From: Pirellula sp. SH-Sr6A
GTDB lineage: Bacteria; Planctomycetota; Planctomycetia; Pirellulales; Pirellulaceae
NCBI RefSeq assembly: GCF_001610875.1
Contig: NZ_CP011272.1
Coordinates: 2,647,988-2,711,987, forward strand
Length of the DNA stretch: 64,000 bases
Direction of reading: 5' to 3'
Below the pieces are notes generated by a model. That model was not told where the DNA came from. It was given only the letters and a program-made list of their open reading frames with translations, and did not search any database. The first letter of the stretch is position 1. Each line of letters begins with the position of its first letter. Positions 55,160 to 64,000 of the stretch are shown in pieces. A program made the translations under genes and the position numbers.

Positions 55160-56314
55160 TCAGTTCTTTGCGACTGGCTGGATCGCTTTACCTGTGGAGT
55201 CGGTGATGCGGACCATGAATTGGTACCCTTGTGCCCAGGATTCCTTTTGCTCGTTTTGACAGAGCTTGATCAGAATTCGATTAGGCCCCTTCTTCAACTG
55301 AATCGGTTCGATGTATTGATCGATCTGAGACGCGGAGTGGTAGACTTCGTTGGCCATCACCTGTTTGCCGTTCACCCAAGCCTTTTGACCGATAATAGAA
55401 CCCAGCCTCAGTTCTGCGGGGCCTTCGATCGGGGAATCGAATTCGGCGGTGGCGTAGACGATACAACCCTTTTCGTTGTTGTAGAGTTTGGCCAGATCGA
55501 CACTTCCGTCTTTGTCATACGTTGTGTGTTCGATCCAACGGACTTCGCCGTGCTTCCCTTCGTAAGTATCGGCGGTCTTGCCCGCAATCCAATCCGTTTC
55601 GACGGGAAATACCTTATTGAAGTTTTTGGTGCCGACGTGATCAAATGGCCCGATCAAACGAAAGGACTTGAGGAAGCCGAAGTGTTTGGCTTGATCGATC
55701 TCTTTTCCTGCGTCAGCCAGCGATTTGATGATGGTCGAGACTTGAATGGGATGCCGCGCATTTTCGAGCAACCGGAGAAGGGGCTCGACTTCCTTCGTGG
55801 TGGGAAGGGCAGCTTCGATCGCGGCGAAGCGGAGTTCAGGGCTCGGGTCGTCCTGCATTTGAGCGAGCCAAGTTTTGCGAGCATCGGGGTTCAACTGCGT
55901 GAGCCACTCGAATACTGTAGCTCGGGCTTCACCGTCTTGATCTCGATCGGCGAGAAATCGTTCCAGCGCGGCCTTCATGTCCTCGGGTGATTTGGAAACC
56001 AGCTCTTTCTTGTAGGCATGGCTGGCGAACCCCATGAGCCAGTTCTTTCCGATGGGGGTGGCACCGCGCATCGCCTGCAATGTTTGGAGAAGCGTGAAGG
56101 AACCCGACGTGCGGATCTGTGCGGCAAGCTTGCCGGCTTTCAAGGTATCGGAGTCCCCGACATCCATTTTGGCCAGTTCTGCGAGCGATGCTGGAACCGA
56201 CGACTTCGAGTCTTGAGCTACTCCGGATTGCATCAATAGGGTTGAGCAAACCGCTGCACCGAAAAGGACTTGGATGCCGTGGAAAAATCGACCGGGAAAA
56301 CACGTAGAAGTCAT
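55160..56314 (-). CDS. Secreted HEAT-like protein with C-terminal carbohydrate-binding-like domain
   Basis: A 384-residue exported protein (signal peptide to about residue 34, GVAQDS). Residues 40-215 are alpha-helical and HEAT-like (LQTLQAMRGATP, SPELRFAAIEAALPTTKEV, EPLLRLLENARHP). Residues 220-380 are beta-rich with IVYATAEFDSPIEGPAELRL, QKAWVNGKQVMAN and KKGPNRILIKLCQNEQKESW, which resembles galactose-binding or PA14-like lectin modules found in planctomycete secreted proteins. Exact family not recognised. It probably forms an operon with the PQQ-like propeller gene, which starts 84 bases downstream on the same strand. Confidence 0.72.
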   Translation of the reverse strand: MTSTCFPGRFFHGIQVLFGAAVCSTLLMQSGVAQDSKSSVPASLAELAKMDVGDSDTLKAGKLAAQIRTSGSFTLLQTLQAMRGATPIGKNWLMGFASHAYKKELVSKSPEDMKAALERFLADRDQDGEARATVFEWLTQLNPDARKTWLAQMQDDPSPELRFAAIEAALPTTKEVEPLLRLLENARHPIQVSTIIKSLADAGKEIDQAKHFGFLKSFRLIGPFDHVGTKNFNKVFPVETDWIAGKTADTYEGKHGEVRWIEHTTYDKDGSVDLAKLYNNEKGCIVYATAEFDSPIEGPAELRLGSIIGQKAWVNGKQVMANEVYHSASQIDQYIEPIQLKKGPNRILIKLCQNEQKESWAQGYQFMVRITDSTGKAIQPVAKN

Positions 56315-56610
56315 CGAGGAGGCCGCTTATGGAAGTTGGAAACTCAGTCTGCCATAGAGTATCAGATTTTTTTGGAAAAACCGAATTGGAATCGAGAAGG
56401 GGGGGCGAATCGCCGCAGTGCGAGTCTACTTAACTTTTAAGGGGATTTTGGTATCCTGTAAGTCCCCTCGTCGAGACATTCTGTCGTGTTATCAGGTATC
56501 TTTATAGAGATGCTGGGCCGCGATAGCGGTTCGATGGGGAACCTTTTCCAAAGGCTGCGCCTGCTGGCGATAGCGAGCACTCCTTCTGCAAGAAAGTTGA
56601 AATCAGGATC

Positions 56611-57765
56611 ATGCGGTACGCATTCCGATTAGCAGAACTGTTAGGACATACCCCCGATCGAAGGAAGCGACCGGGGACGATCAAGGCGATTGTCGAATAC
56701 ACGGGGTTGGACCGTCACCAAGTCGCTGCGTTGCTGAAGAACGAGGCCAAGTACATACCGATCGAAGCGTTGTCGCGGCTTTGTGATTACTTGATCGAAC
56801 ATGGTTACGCCCGAGCGGAAGAGCTCCCCGGTGCGCTGTTTGCCGTGACTCCTGAGAACTTTTGGGAGATGCTCGCCCGACGAAGCCGGCTGGAGATTTG
56901 CGTTGGGGTTCGCAAGCCGCCCGATGACGAAAACGCTGACACCGCATGGATTGTAGCGTCGGACAGTGTTTTGGCTGGAGAGGTTCTCAACGGTGTTTCA
57001 ACGTTGGGAGGGACTGCCAAAGCGGTTTCTGGCAAGAAGACGGCGGGCAAAGATGTTCCCCACATCGAACACTTGCGTCAGACACTGGTTTGGAGTCCGG
57101 GGACCATGTCGACCGAGCAGGTCCACGCTCGCTCTCAGAACGTCTACGATGATTTTTCGGAGATGAATGGCGACAAAGCCATGGTCTGTTTGGGGTCGGT
57201 GAAGAGCAACCCGACCGTGGAGCTGGTGTTGGCGAATGCGTTTGGATGCGATCCGTTCGTCTCCCAGGACGACGTGGAGAAGGCTTCCGATCGCGCTTGT
57301 CCCTTCTTTCTCCGATATCGGGATCACGATCCCCATCCTCCGGCTTGTTCGGCCGGGCGTCAGCTCAGCAAGTCGGAGAAGTCGACGGAGCCGGGGCTAT
57401 ACTACGAGAAGGCGGACGGAACTTGGGAGTTCGCAGGGGGAGCCACGCCGGGCAAAGACGCTGCCTTGGTGTTTTACATCTTCCGCGAGTCCTTGGGACG
57501 GCTGGAGATGGTGTTGAGCGGATTCTCCGGACGCGCTACGCGATTGCTTGCACGAACCTTGGCGCACCGCGCCGAAGACTTCTGGCCACCGACATTCCAC
57601 GAGAATTACTTGCAAGTCGGTGCTTACCTCGTGCAGTACGAGGCCGAGGATTCCGCGGACGCGTCGCTGGATGTGCTCGCAACCGACACGATGGCCAATG
57701 CGACGATCATTCCATTGCCCACCGAAGCGATTGCCAAGCGTTTGGGTAAAGGCCAACCAGGTTGA
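56611..57765 (+). CDS. HTH-domain protein, candidate regulator of the pyrD-trpS-deoC run
   Basis: A 384-residue protein. Residues 20-70 form an HTH of the Cro/C1 type (RRKRPGTIKAIVEYTGLDRHQVAALLKNEAKYIPIEALSRLCDYL). Residues 90-370 are an unrecognised mixed alpha/beta region with several cysteines and histidines (CDPFVSQDD, RACPFFLRYRDHD). There are no membrane segments. The ATG at 56611 has AGGATC just before it. It overlaps the start of pyrD by one base (TGATG), so the regulator and pyrimidine gene are made together. A role in sensing nucleotide or amino acid supply is possible but not shown. Confidence 0.75.
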   Translation: MRYAFRLAELLGHTPDRRKRPGTIKAIVEYTGLDRHQVAALLKNEAKYIPIEALSRLCDYLIEHGYARAEELPGALFAVTPENFWEMLARRSRLEICVGVRKPPDDENADTAWIVASDSVLAGEVLNGVSTLGGTAKAVSGKKTAGKDVPHIEHLRQTLVWSPGTMSTEQVHARSQNVYDDFSEMNGDKAMVCLGSVKSNPTVELVLANAFGCDPFVSQDDVEKASDRACPFFLRYRDHDPHPPACSAGRQLSKSEKSTEPGLYYEKADGTWEFAGGATPGKDAALVFYIFRESLGRLEMVLSGFSGRATRLLARTLAHRAEDFWPPTFHENYLQVGAYLVQYEAEDSADASLDVLATDTMANATIIPLPTEAIAKRLGKGQPG

Positions 57766-58766
57766 TGAATCCTACGGTTCCCTCACCCCAATCGGCTCAG
57801 TCCGAAGCGCCTGAATCGGGTCAATCCGTTGACAGAAATGGATCGGCGTCCACCGTCAACTTGTCGGTTCAGCTCGGTCGACTGACGCTGGCCAACCCTG
57901 TCTTGGTAGCCTCCGGGACGTTTGGATACGCCAAGGAACTCGCCGGGGTGGTCCCCTTTGAACGCCTGGGGGGGGTTCTTCCTAAAACGATCACGCAGAA
58001 TCCTCGACCGGGCAATGCCCCTTGGCGGACGGTCGAGACCAGCGCGGGGCTGCTCAATGCCATCGGATTGGACAACGATGGCATCGATTATTTTCTCGCC
58101 AACCACTGGCCCTACCTCCGCACCTGCGGCGCTAACGTCATTGTCAGCATTGCAGGCAAGAGTCTTGAGGACTTCATTGCACTGGCCGATCGATTGAATG
58201 CGGCCGAGGGCCTTCAAGCCGTCGAGCTCAATGTATCGTGTCCCAATGTCGCGGGTGGAGTCGATTTTGGGACCGATCCGGTTCTATGCCGACAAGTTAT
58301 CGAGGGGGTGCGAGGCGTGCTTTCATGCCCCATCATCACGAAACTGACTCCCAACGTAACACGCATCGTCGACATTGCCAAAGCGGCTAAGGATGGTGGA
58401 ACCGATGCAGTTGCATGCATCAACACAGTTCTCGGTATGGCCGTCGACTGGCGCAAGGCGAGGCCATTGCTCGGCAACAACGTCGGTGGACTCAGCGGGC
58501 CAGCGATCAAGCCCATCGCGCTGCGCTGCGTGCATCAGGTCGCTAGCCAAGTCGATGTTCCGATCATTGGAATCGGAGGCATCGCGAACCTGGACGACTG
58601 CATGGAGTTCTTGGTCACCGGAGCGAGCGCCATCCAAGTGGGAACGGCCAACTACTACGACCCGTTGGCCAGCATTCGGATCCTCGAAGGCTTGGCGGCC
58701 GCCATTCAGTCCCTCGGCAAGACTCGGGTGCAAGATGTTGTTCGAACTTTGCAGTTGAATCGATAG
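57765..58766 (+). CDS. pyrD: Dihydroorotate dehydrogenase, catalytic subunit (class 1B-like)
   Basis: A 333-residue TIM-barrel flavoprotein of the class 1 type. FMN-binding and active-site signatures are [12 protein letters not shown], the NVSCPN motif with the catalytic Cys, [18 protein letters not shown] (Lys and Asn contacts) and the phosphate loop [20 protein letters not shown], then [11 protein letters not shown]. It oxidises dihydroorotate to orotate in pyrimidine synthesis; class 1B uses a PyrK partner, which is not in this window. A disordered N-terminal 30 residues (proline and serine rich) precede the barrel. It is translationally coupled to the HTH gene and followed by trpS. Confidence 0.94.
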   Translation: MNPTVPSPQSAQSEAPESGQSVDRNGSASTVNLSVQLGRLTLANPVLVASGTFGYAKELAGVVPFERLGGVLPKTITQNPRPGNAPWRTVETSAGLLNAIGLDNDGIDYFLANHWPYLRTCGANVIVSIAGKSLEDFIALADRLNAAEGLQAVELNVSCPNVAGGVDFGTDPVLCRQVIEGVRGVLSCPIITKLTPNVTRIVDIAKAAKDGGTDAVACINTVLGMAVDWRKARPLLGNNVGGLSGPAIKPIALRCVHQVASQVDVPIIGIGGIANLDDCMEFLVTGASAIQVGTANYYDPLASIRILEGLAAAIQSLGKTRVQDVVRTLQLNR

Positions 58767-58824
58767 ACCAGTTTCTATCTTGGAACTGGTTCGGCTTATT
58801 CAAGAAAAACGAAACAAGGAATCC

Positions 58825-59790
58825 ATGCGGGTACTAAGCGGAATACAACCGACCGGTCGGTTTCACTGGGGGAATTACTTCGGCGCGATCAAGCAGTACA
58901 TCGAATTGCAGCATGACCACGAAGGTTATTACTTTATTGCGGATCTTCATGCGTTGACCACGGTCCGGGATGCGGAGGTGTTGCGAGGCTACGTCCGCGA
59001 TGCCGCGTTGGATCTGCTGGCACTCGGACTGGATCCTGCCAAAGCGACCTTGTTCGTGCAGTCGGATATTCCGGAGGTATCGGAACTCTGTTGGCTGCTC
59101 ATGACCGGGACTCCGCTAGGTTTGCTGGAGCGGTGCCATGCGTACAAAGACAAAAAGGAGAAGGGGATCAAGGCAGATGCAGGATTGTTCACTTATCCCG
59201 TTTTGATGGCAGCAGACATCTTGGCTTACGATGCGAATTGGGTTCCTGTCGGAGAGGATCAAGTCCAGCACATCGAAGTTTGCCGCGACTTGGCCCGAAG
59301 CTTCAATGCGCACTATGGCGAAGTCTTTACCATGCCTGAAGCGAGGATCGTAGCGGATGCTGCCAAGGTGCCTGGCACCGATGGTGAGAAGATGAGCAAG
59401 AGCTACAACAACACCTTGGGCCTCTTCGAACCGGCCAAAGACTTGCGAAAGAAGATTATGCGGATCAGCACCGATTCGCGTCCGATGGAAGATCCCAAAG
59501 ACCCTGAAACCGACCATTTGTTTCAGCTGTATCGACTCTTTGCTACGCCTGAACAGACCGAGGAAGTTCGCGAGATCTATTTGCGAGGGGGATTCGGATA
59601 CGGGGATATCAAGAAGCGACTTGCCGACGCCGCCGACGCTTACCTAGATCCGGCGCGTGCACGGCGAGCGGAATTGGAAGGGAACCCAGATCGAGTCGAT
59701 CAAATCCTTCGCGAGGGGGCCGAGCGAGCCAGAGCGAGAGCGAGGGCGGTATTGGATCGAGCCCAGCGAGCTTGCGGGCTTTCTCGATAG
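58825..59790 (+). CDS. trpS: Tryptophanyl-tRNA synthetase
   Basis: A 321-residue class I synthetase from the ATG at 58825 with AAGGA upstream. The HIGH-like motif is [11 protein letters not shown], the KMSKS loop is [13 protein letters not shown], and substrate-binding segments [34 protein letters not shown] and VPGTDG are all in order. Length is normal for a bacterial TrpRS. The C-terminus is rich in Arg, Ala and Glu. It lies 58 bases after pyrD and 57 before deoC on the same strand. Confidence 0.95.
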   Translation: MRVLSGIQPTGRFHWGNYFGAIKQYIELQHDHEGYYFIADLHALTTVRDAEVLRGYVRDAALDLLALGLDPAKATLFVQSDIPEVSELCWLLMTGTPLGLLERCHAYKDKKEKGIKADAGLFTYPVLMAADILAYDANWVPVGEDQVQHIEVCRDLARSFNAHYGEVFTMPEARIVADAAKVPGTDGEKMSKSYNNTLGLFEPAKDLRKKIMRISTDSRPMEDPKDPETDHLFQLYRLFATPEQTEEVREIYLRGGFGYGDIKKRLADAADAYLDPARARRAELEGNPDRVDQILREGAERARARARAVLDRAQRACGLSR

Positions 59791-59847
59791 CGATTTCGTC
59801 AAACCAACCACGTTCCCGACAATCTTACTTACGGACACCGACTGAAT

Positions 59848-60579
59848 ATGCTTGACTACACCTACGCCGACCTTTCCAAGATGATCGACCACTCGTTGCT
59901 CAATCCGACCTTGACGGTGGAGCAATTGGAGTCGGGTATCGATTTGGCGATCGCATACGACGTCGCGAGCATCTGCATCATGCCCTATTACCATCGACGT
60001 TGCGTCGAGCGGTTAAAGGGGACGTCGATTGCCCCGAGCAGCACGGTAGGATTTCCTCATGGTGGGCACACCACGCGAACGAAGCTGATCGAGGCGGAGC
60101 AGTTGATCGAGGATGGTTGTATGGAGCTGGACATGGTCAGCAACATCAGCGCCGTACTTAGCAGCAATTGGCGGCTGGTTCGTGAAGAGATCGGCGCCAT
60201 GACCCGTTTAGCGCACAATGCTAATCGGAAGATCAAAGTGATCTTCGAAAACTGCTACTTGAGCGACGCTCAGAAGATCGAACTCTGCCAGATTTGTTGC
60301 GAACATAGTGCCGACTGGGTGAAGACGAGCACGGGCTATGGAACCGGTGGTGCGACGCTCGAAGACCTCCGATTGATGCTGGATAATGTTTCAGGTGGCG
60401 TGCAGGTCAAGGCAGCGGGGGGAGTTCGAGACTGCGATGCGCTCCTTCATGTACGGAGCATGGGAGTCACCCGCGTGGGAGCCTCGCGTACAGCGGAAAT
60501 TCTTGGCGAGGCCCGTCAGCGGCTAGGGCTCCCTCCGATTACCGTAGCCTCATCCCCTTCCGCCAACCCCGGCTACTAG
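59848..60579 (+). CDS. deoC: Deoxyribose-phosphate aldolase
   Basis: A 243-residue TIM-barrel aldolase. The Schiff-base lysine is in DWVKTSTGYG, the second catalytic Lys in VQVKAAGGVR, and the Asp in MELDMVSNI is the family's acid/base residue. The N-terminus KMIDHSLLNPTLT is a class hallmark. It cleaves deoxyribose 5-phosphate to acetaldehyde and glyceraldehyde 3-phosphate in nucleoside catabolism. It ends a same-strand run with the HTH gene, pyrD and trpS. Confidence 0.95.
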   Translation: MLDYTYADLSKMIDHSLLNPTLTVEQLESGIDLAIAYDVASICIMPYYHRRCVERLKGTSIAPSSTVGFPHGGHTTRTKLIEAEQLIEDGCMELDMVSNISAVLSSNWRLVREEIGAMTRLAHNANRKIKVIFENCYLSDAQKIELCQICCEHSADWVKTSTGYGTGGATLEDLRLMLDNVSGGVQVKAAGGVRDCDALLHVRSMGVTRVGASRTAEILGEARQRLGLPPITVASSPSANPGY

Positions 60580-60655
60580 CAGTGTTCGTCTGCAAGTAGC
60601 GGTCATCAACCTAACGCTCGTGCGCGGCAGCGATCGCAGCGCCGCAAACGGGGAT

Positions 60656-61390
60656 CTATTGCAGATCCTTCAAGCGAATATTTCGGAACTCGGTCCACAT
60701 GGGTTTCCCAGCGTGCAACTGGAGGGCGATAACCCCTTCCGAGAGAGCTAACGCTGGGTCGTTGTCCGTGAAGTCGAGCACCAGCTTTCCATTCATGAAA
60801 TGCTGAACGTTGTTGCCTTTGGCTCGAATCGTCACTTCATTCCAGTCATTCAGTTTGAAGAGTTTTTCGTAGGCAGCGGCGTCGATCAATGTCTCTTGGA
60901 CCTTCTTACCATCTTTCTCCCAAGATGCCTTTTCGCCCGTCAAACAGATACGGCCTCGCTTGCCACCTTCGTCGTAAATGAAACCCGACACGTTCGGAAA
61001 CTTCACCTCATTGCGAAGCTCGTGCTGGTATCCTCGCACGACCCATTTGTTCTTCGCCGAGTTGTCTGTGATATGTTTGGACCGATATTGAACTCCGGAG
61101 TTGTTATCGGCCGTGCATCGAAATTCGAACTTGAGTTCAAAATCCTTTGGCTTCCCTTCGGTCCAGATCAGGAACGTATTCCCCTTGGCAGGATTCTCGG
61201 CCGTTGTTTCGCCGTGGATGATTCCGTCTTTGACCGACCAGTAAGCCGGATCACCGTTCCAACCTGTAAGATCTTTCCCGTTGAAGAGCTGTCGATAACC
61301 GTCCTCCGAAGCTGCAGGGGTGGACGATTGTGCGTAAAGAGGTTGGCAGATTGCCGCAAGTGCTAGCGCGAGTAGTGTTCTGCGAATCAT
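60656..61390 (-). CDS. Secreted 3-keto-disaccharide hydrolase (DUF1080)
   Basis: A 244-residue exported protein (signal peptide through about residue 20, LYAQ). The mature part begins GYRQLFNGKDLTGWNG, the DUF1080/PF06439 opening, and continues with YWSVKDGIIHGET, FELKFEFRCT, NSGVQYRSKH and WNEVTIRAKGNNVQHFMNGK, a concanavalin-like jelly roll. Family members hydrolyse 3-keto-disaccharides. It is transcribed leftward and stands apart from the PQQ-propeller gene on the same strand. Confidence 0.92.
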   Translation of the reverse strand: MIRRTLLALALAAICQPLYAQSSTPAASEDGYRQLFNGKDLTGWNGDPAYWSVKDGIIHGETTAENPAKGNTFLIWTEGKPKDFELKFEFRCTADNNSGVQYRSKHITDNSAKNKWVVRGYQHELRNEVKFPNVSGFIYDEGGKRGRICLTGEKASWEKDGKKVQETLIDAAAYEKLFKLNDWNEVTIRAKGNNVQHFMNGKLVLDFTDNDPALALSEGVIALQLHAGKPMWTEFRNIRLKDLQ

Positions 61391-61520
61391 AGTGGATCCT
61401 GCTGGAGAGTTCAGGTAGTGAAGGGGGAGTACAGCAAGCGTCTATTGTAGTGGACAAATGGCGGGGGGTTCGACGAAAGTGCGTGCGAGGTCCCAACGAA
61501 TGGGGGTGGGTGCGTTCCGA

Positions 61521-63035
61521 TTACTTGGATTGCGGGATGATCCAAAGTTCCGATTCACCTCGCAACAAGAGGTGATCTTGTGTTGGAACCATGGTGGATC
61601 GAACAGTGAGCTCAGTCTCGATGGTTGCCAGTTGCTCAAACTCGCGGCTCGCTCGAAGGACTTGGACCGCGCCGGTGTGGGAGACATTCATCAGCAGATC
61701 ACCCAAGATGATCGGTGAACCGGAGTAATCTCCCCCAATACGTTTGTTCCAAAGGACCTTTCCATCGGCAGCATCTACACACGAGACAATCCCTGCATCG
61801 CTCCACAGGAAGAGAGTGTCGCCAGTCGCCAGCGGGGAAGGAACATAGGGGGCCGATCGAGTGACGCGGAATCGCTCTTTTTTCTGAACTAGGTCAAACG
61901 CGACGAGACGGTTGTCACGTCCGCCACCCGATCCATGGGTACCGAGTAGCAGATCCCCAGCGATAACCGAGGAGGAGCAAACGCGTTGTGTGAAGCAGTC
62001 ATGATTCCAAAGAATTTCCCCGGTCGCAGGATTCACTCCAAACATTCCTTGCAATGTCGTGCTGCATACCAACTCCTTTTTCCCGTCATGCTCCCAGACT
62101 GCGGGGACTCCGTAGCACACGCGCGATGTAGGGAGTTTGGTCTCCCAACGGGTTTCACCTGTCCGAAAGTCGACAGCGGTCATGCGATCGAATCCGGGCG
62201 CGACTCCAGCCGGCAACTCTTCAGAGTCTTGGCTGTTGAGCAGGATGATCACGTCCTCTACCCGAATGGGCGATGTTCCAAATCCATGCTGCGACACATA
62301 CCGACCGAAGTCTCTGCTCCAGACCTCTTCACCGTCATGCGAGAACGCTTTGAGAAACGTGTGTTCCGGATCGGCCCAAGCATAGTAGACATTCTCCGCG
62401 TCCACGCAGGGGGTGGACGAGGCGTAGGAACTGAACTTGTGCAGCGCGTGCACTTGCGAATCAAACGACTTGCTCCAAGCCACTTCGCTTTTTTTCAAGT
62501 CGACGGCAATCGCGTAGCGGGCAGCCGATTTCGGGTCGGCGGACATCAAGAACGCGCGATCCCCCCACACAGCGGGCGAACCGTGGCCACTGCCCGGCAA
62601 AGAAACCTTTTTGACCGAATCGTTTTTCCAAGGCACCTCGACGCCGTTCGCAGGTGCAACTCCTTGACCGTTTGGTCCTCGAAATCGAGTCCATGATTCG
62701 AATTTGTCTTCCGAATAACCAACAGATGCACCCAAGCAGCATCCGAGAGACAACGCCACCAAGCACAAAGCACTGGTCGATTTCAGGCGGGTTAAATGAC
62801 CGTAGAGTCCTGCGATAGCCAGTGCGAGGAAAATCAAACCCAGTCCGTACCAGACAGGAGCGGGGACTCCTAGCCATTGAATTTGGGAGAACCATTGGTA
62901 GGCGAAGGCGCAGAGTGCGATGAAACCGCCGTACAACGAAGTAAAGATCGCGAGAAGCAGCATCGACCATCGGCGCCTTGCTTGTGCGACCTCGAAGGTT
63001 TCCGATTCTGCGTTGCTGGTATTCTCGTGAAACAT
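61521..63035 (-). CDS. DUF485-like membrane domain fused to a PQQ-like propeller
   Basis: A 504-residue product from the ATG at 63035. Residues 20-85 form two membrane helices in the order of DUF485 (RRWSMLLLAIFTSLYGGFIALCAF, YGLGLIFLALAIAGLYGHLT), the small protein usually found beside acetate transporters. Then a second hydrophobic helix (SALCLVALSLGCCLGASVGY) leads to a PQQ_2 propeller (about residues 115-504, WTRFRGPNGQGV). No alternative start codon lies before the propeller. It therefore looks like a genuine fusion, or two genes joined after loss of a stop. The ABC permease gene lies upstream on the same strand. Confidence 0.85.
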   Translation of the reverse strand: MFHENTSNAESETFEVAQARRRWSMLLLAIFTSLYGGFIALCAFAYQWFSQIQWLGVPAPVWYGLGLIFLALAIAGLYGHLTRLKSTSALCLVALSLGCCLGASVGYSEDKFESWTRFRGPNGQGVAPANGVEVPWKNDSVKKVSLPGSGHGSPAVWGDRAFLMSADPKSAARYAIAVDLKKSEVAWSKSFDSQVHALHKFSSYASSTPCVDAENVYYAWADPEHTFLKAFSHDGEEVWSRDFGRYVSQHGFGTSPIRVEDVIILLNSQDSEELPAGVAPGFDRMTAVDFRTGETRWETKLPTSRVCYGVPAVWEHDGKKELVCSTTLQGMFGVNPATGEILWNHDCFTQRVCSSSVIAGDLLLGTHGSGGGRDNRLVAFDLVQKKERFRVTRSAPYVPSPLATGDTLFLWSDAGIVSCVDAADGKVLWNKRIGGDYSGSPIILGDLLMNVSHTGAVQVLRASREFEQLATIETELTVRSTMVPTQDHLLLRGESELWIIPQSK

Positions 63036-63087
63036 CGTACAGCTCTGGTGGGTTGGGGGAGCGGGAAGGGACCTGTCGCTGGGAGTG

Positions 63088-64000
63088 TTAGTTCGCTTGC
63101 AAGGCGCGGCGCAGGAGCTGAGCGATCGAGCGAACACCGTCTGTGCGGAGCAATCCAACGCGGTAGATCCTGCCTGCCAGGACGACCATGCCCATTGTAC
63201 TCGCAATCATCAGGATGGCGGCGGCGATCGGCTGCCAAACGGGAATCGCGACCCCGGTGGCCAATCGGAGGACCATGGTCAAGGGACAGCTCGGTGGAAA
63301 AAAACTGAGGGCTGTGGCAACACCGCCGTTTGGGTCCCGGACTGCGATGAACCAGACCATGACGGGTGCCATCAACACCATCCAGACCGGCAGCAAGAGG
63401 GCTTGAGCCTCTTTCAGTTCATTGACCGAGGCGCCGACCACCAGAAAGATCGAACTAAAGAAGAGCACCCCTAGAATTTGAAAGAGCAAGAACCAAGGGA
63501 TCAATGGGAGAGGCACTGCCGACAGCATATCTTGTTGACTGAGGACAAATATTCCACCCGCGCCATACAAAACAAAGATAACCAAAGAGCCCGCGACATT
63601 TCCAAGGAGTTTTCCTCCCATCAGTTGCGTCGGCGTCACCGCTCCGATGAGAACTTCGGAAATGCGAAGAGACTTTTCTTCCATAGCGCTCTCCAGCATC
63701 GGCTGCGCTGCCATGAGGATCACCATGAACATCAGCATCATCACCCCGAAGGGCAAGAACATCGATTTGAGTGCGTCGATGGGAGACTGCGGTTTGCCGC
63801 CGCTCGACTTGTCGATCGGTTTACTCGCCGCGACCTCGACTCGCGACTCCAATAGATTCAACACCGCAGGGTCGATCGAATCAAGTTGGAATTGTTGAAT
63901 CCTCTCCTCGCGTACCACTTTGCTTAACAACTGCGCGCACCAAAGTCGGGCCTCGCTCATCATCGCATCGTTGGCATAGAAGACCGGTTGTTCCGCCGAC
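63088..64000 (-). CDS. ABC-2 type transporter permease, C-terminal part (partial)
   Basis: At least 303 residues; the frame is still open at the right edge, reading SAEQPVFYANDAMMSEARLW before the first in-window ATG. Six or so hydrophobic helices follow: FLPFGVMMLMFMVILMAAQ, LGNVAGSLVIFVLYGAGGIFV, LIPWFLLFQILGVLFFSSIFLV, ALLLPVWMVLMAPVMVWFIAV and AAILMIASTMGMVVLAG. The SMEEKSLRISEVLIGAVTPTQLMGGKLLG segment is typical of NatB-like permeases of sodium or antibiotic efflux. The ATPase gene should lie beyond the window. Confidence 0.9.
   Translation of the reverse strand, partial: SAEQPVFYANDAMMSEARLWCAQLLSKVVREERIQQFQLDSIDPAVLNLLESRVEVAASKPIDKSSGGKPQSPIDALKSMFLPFGVMMLMFMVILMAAQPMLESAMEEKSLRISEVLIGAVTPTQLMGGKLLGNVAGSLVIFVLYGAGGIFVLSQQDMLSAVPLPLIPWFLLFQILGVLFFSSIFLVVGASVNELKEAQALLLPVWMVLMAPVMVWFIAVRDPNGGVATALSFFPPSCPLTMVLRLATGVAIPVWQPIAAAILMIASTMGMVVLAGRIYRVGLLRTDGVRSIAQLLRRALQAN

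Overview
The window looks like chromosomal DNA from a planctomycete, most like Pirellulales. This is inferred from family content: a DUF1559 prepilin-like protein with the H-x9-DG ending, a PVC-type heme-binding propeller protein, a DUF1080 secreted hydrolase, PQQ-like propellers, large FG-GAP/ASPIC-UnbV proteins, a ThiD2-ThiE fusion and many secreted or lipoprotein genes. No rRNA gene or CRISPR array was seen.

Layout. 1-5.3 kb is a worn mobile-element zone: two diverged copies of one DDE transposase (one runs off the left edge, one carries two stop codons), an Rpn/YhgA-like nuclease gene with a 12-bp minisatellite, an intact-looking DDE transposase, and a decayed tyrosine integrase beside tRNA-Arg(CCT). 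5.4-13 kb is housekeeping and catabolism: ThiD2-ThiE, a sugar isomerase, an M20 amidohydrolase, GlgC and a PVC-type cytochrome. 13-20 kb holds a DUF1559/lipoprotein pair, a nested insertion (an IS1182-like element inside an ISL3/ISKra4-like element, both with inverted repeats and target duplications) and a secreted protein of unknown role. 20-25.5 kb has a PLP dehydratase coupled to an M20 peptidase, a membrane protein, YacG and a class C beta-lactamase-like hydrolase.

25.7-34.3 kb is the most distinctive locus: three very large same-strand genes encoding a lipoprotein with FG-GAP and UnbV-like domains, a membrane cytochrome with five CxxCH motifs, paired histidines in its membrane helices and a TPR tail, and a membrane-anchored FG-GAP/ASPIC protein. 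I read it as a candidate envelope electron-transfer or surface complex of unknown substrate. 34.3-37.4 kb is a RAYT-like transposase gene between two arrays of short GTGGGTGCC-type repeats (a REPtron-like locus).

37.3-46.3 kb carries an M1 peptidase overlapping a DUF6702-like gene, three consecutive outer-membrane beta-barrel genes and a secreted lipase-like hydrolase. 46.5-48.5 kb is a group II intron sitting immediately after the terminator hairpin of tRNA-Pro(GGG). 48.7-56.3 kb has a photolyase-related protein lacking most Fe-S ligand cysteines, a membrane-LRR protein, AroA, a PQQ-like propeller and a HEAT-like secreted protein. 56.6-60.6 kb is a same-strand run of an HTH protein, PyrD, TrpS and DeoC. 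The right end carries a DUF1080 protein, a DUF485-like/PQQ propeller fusion and an ABC-2 permease cut by the window edge.
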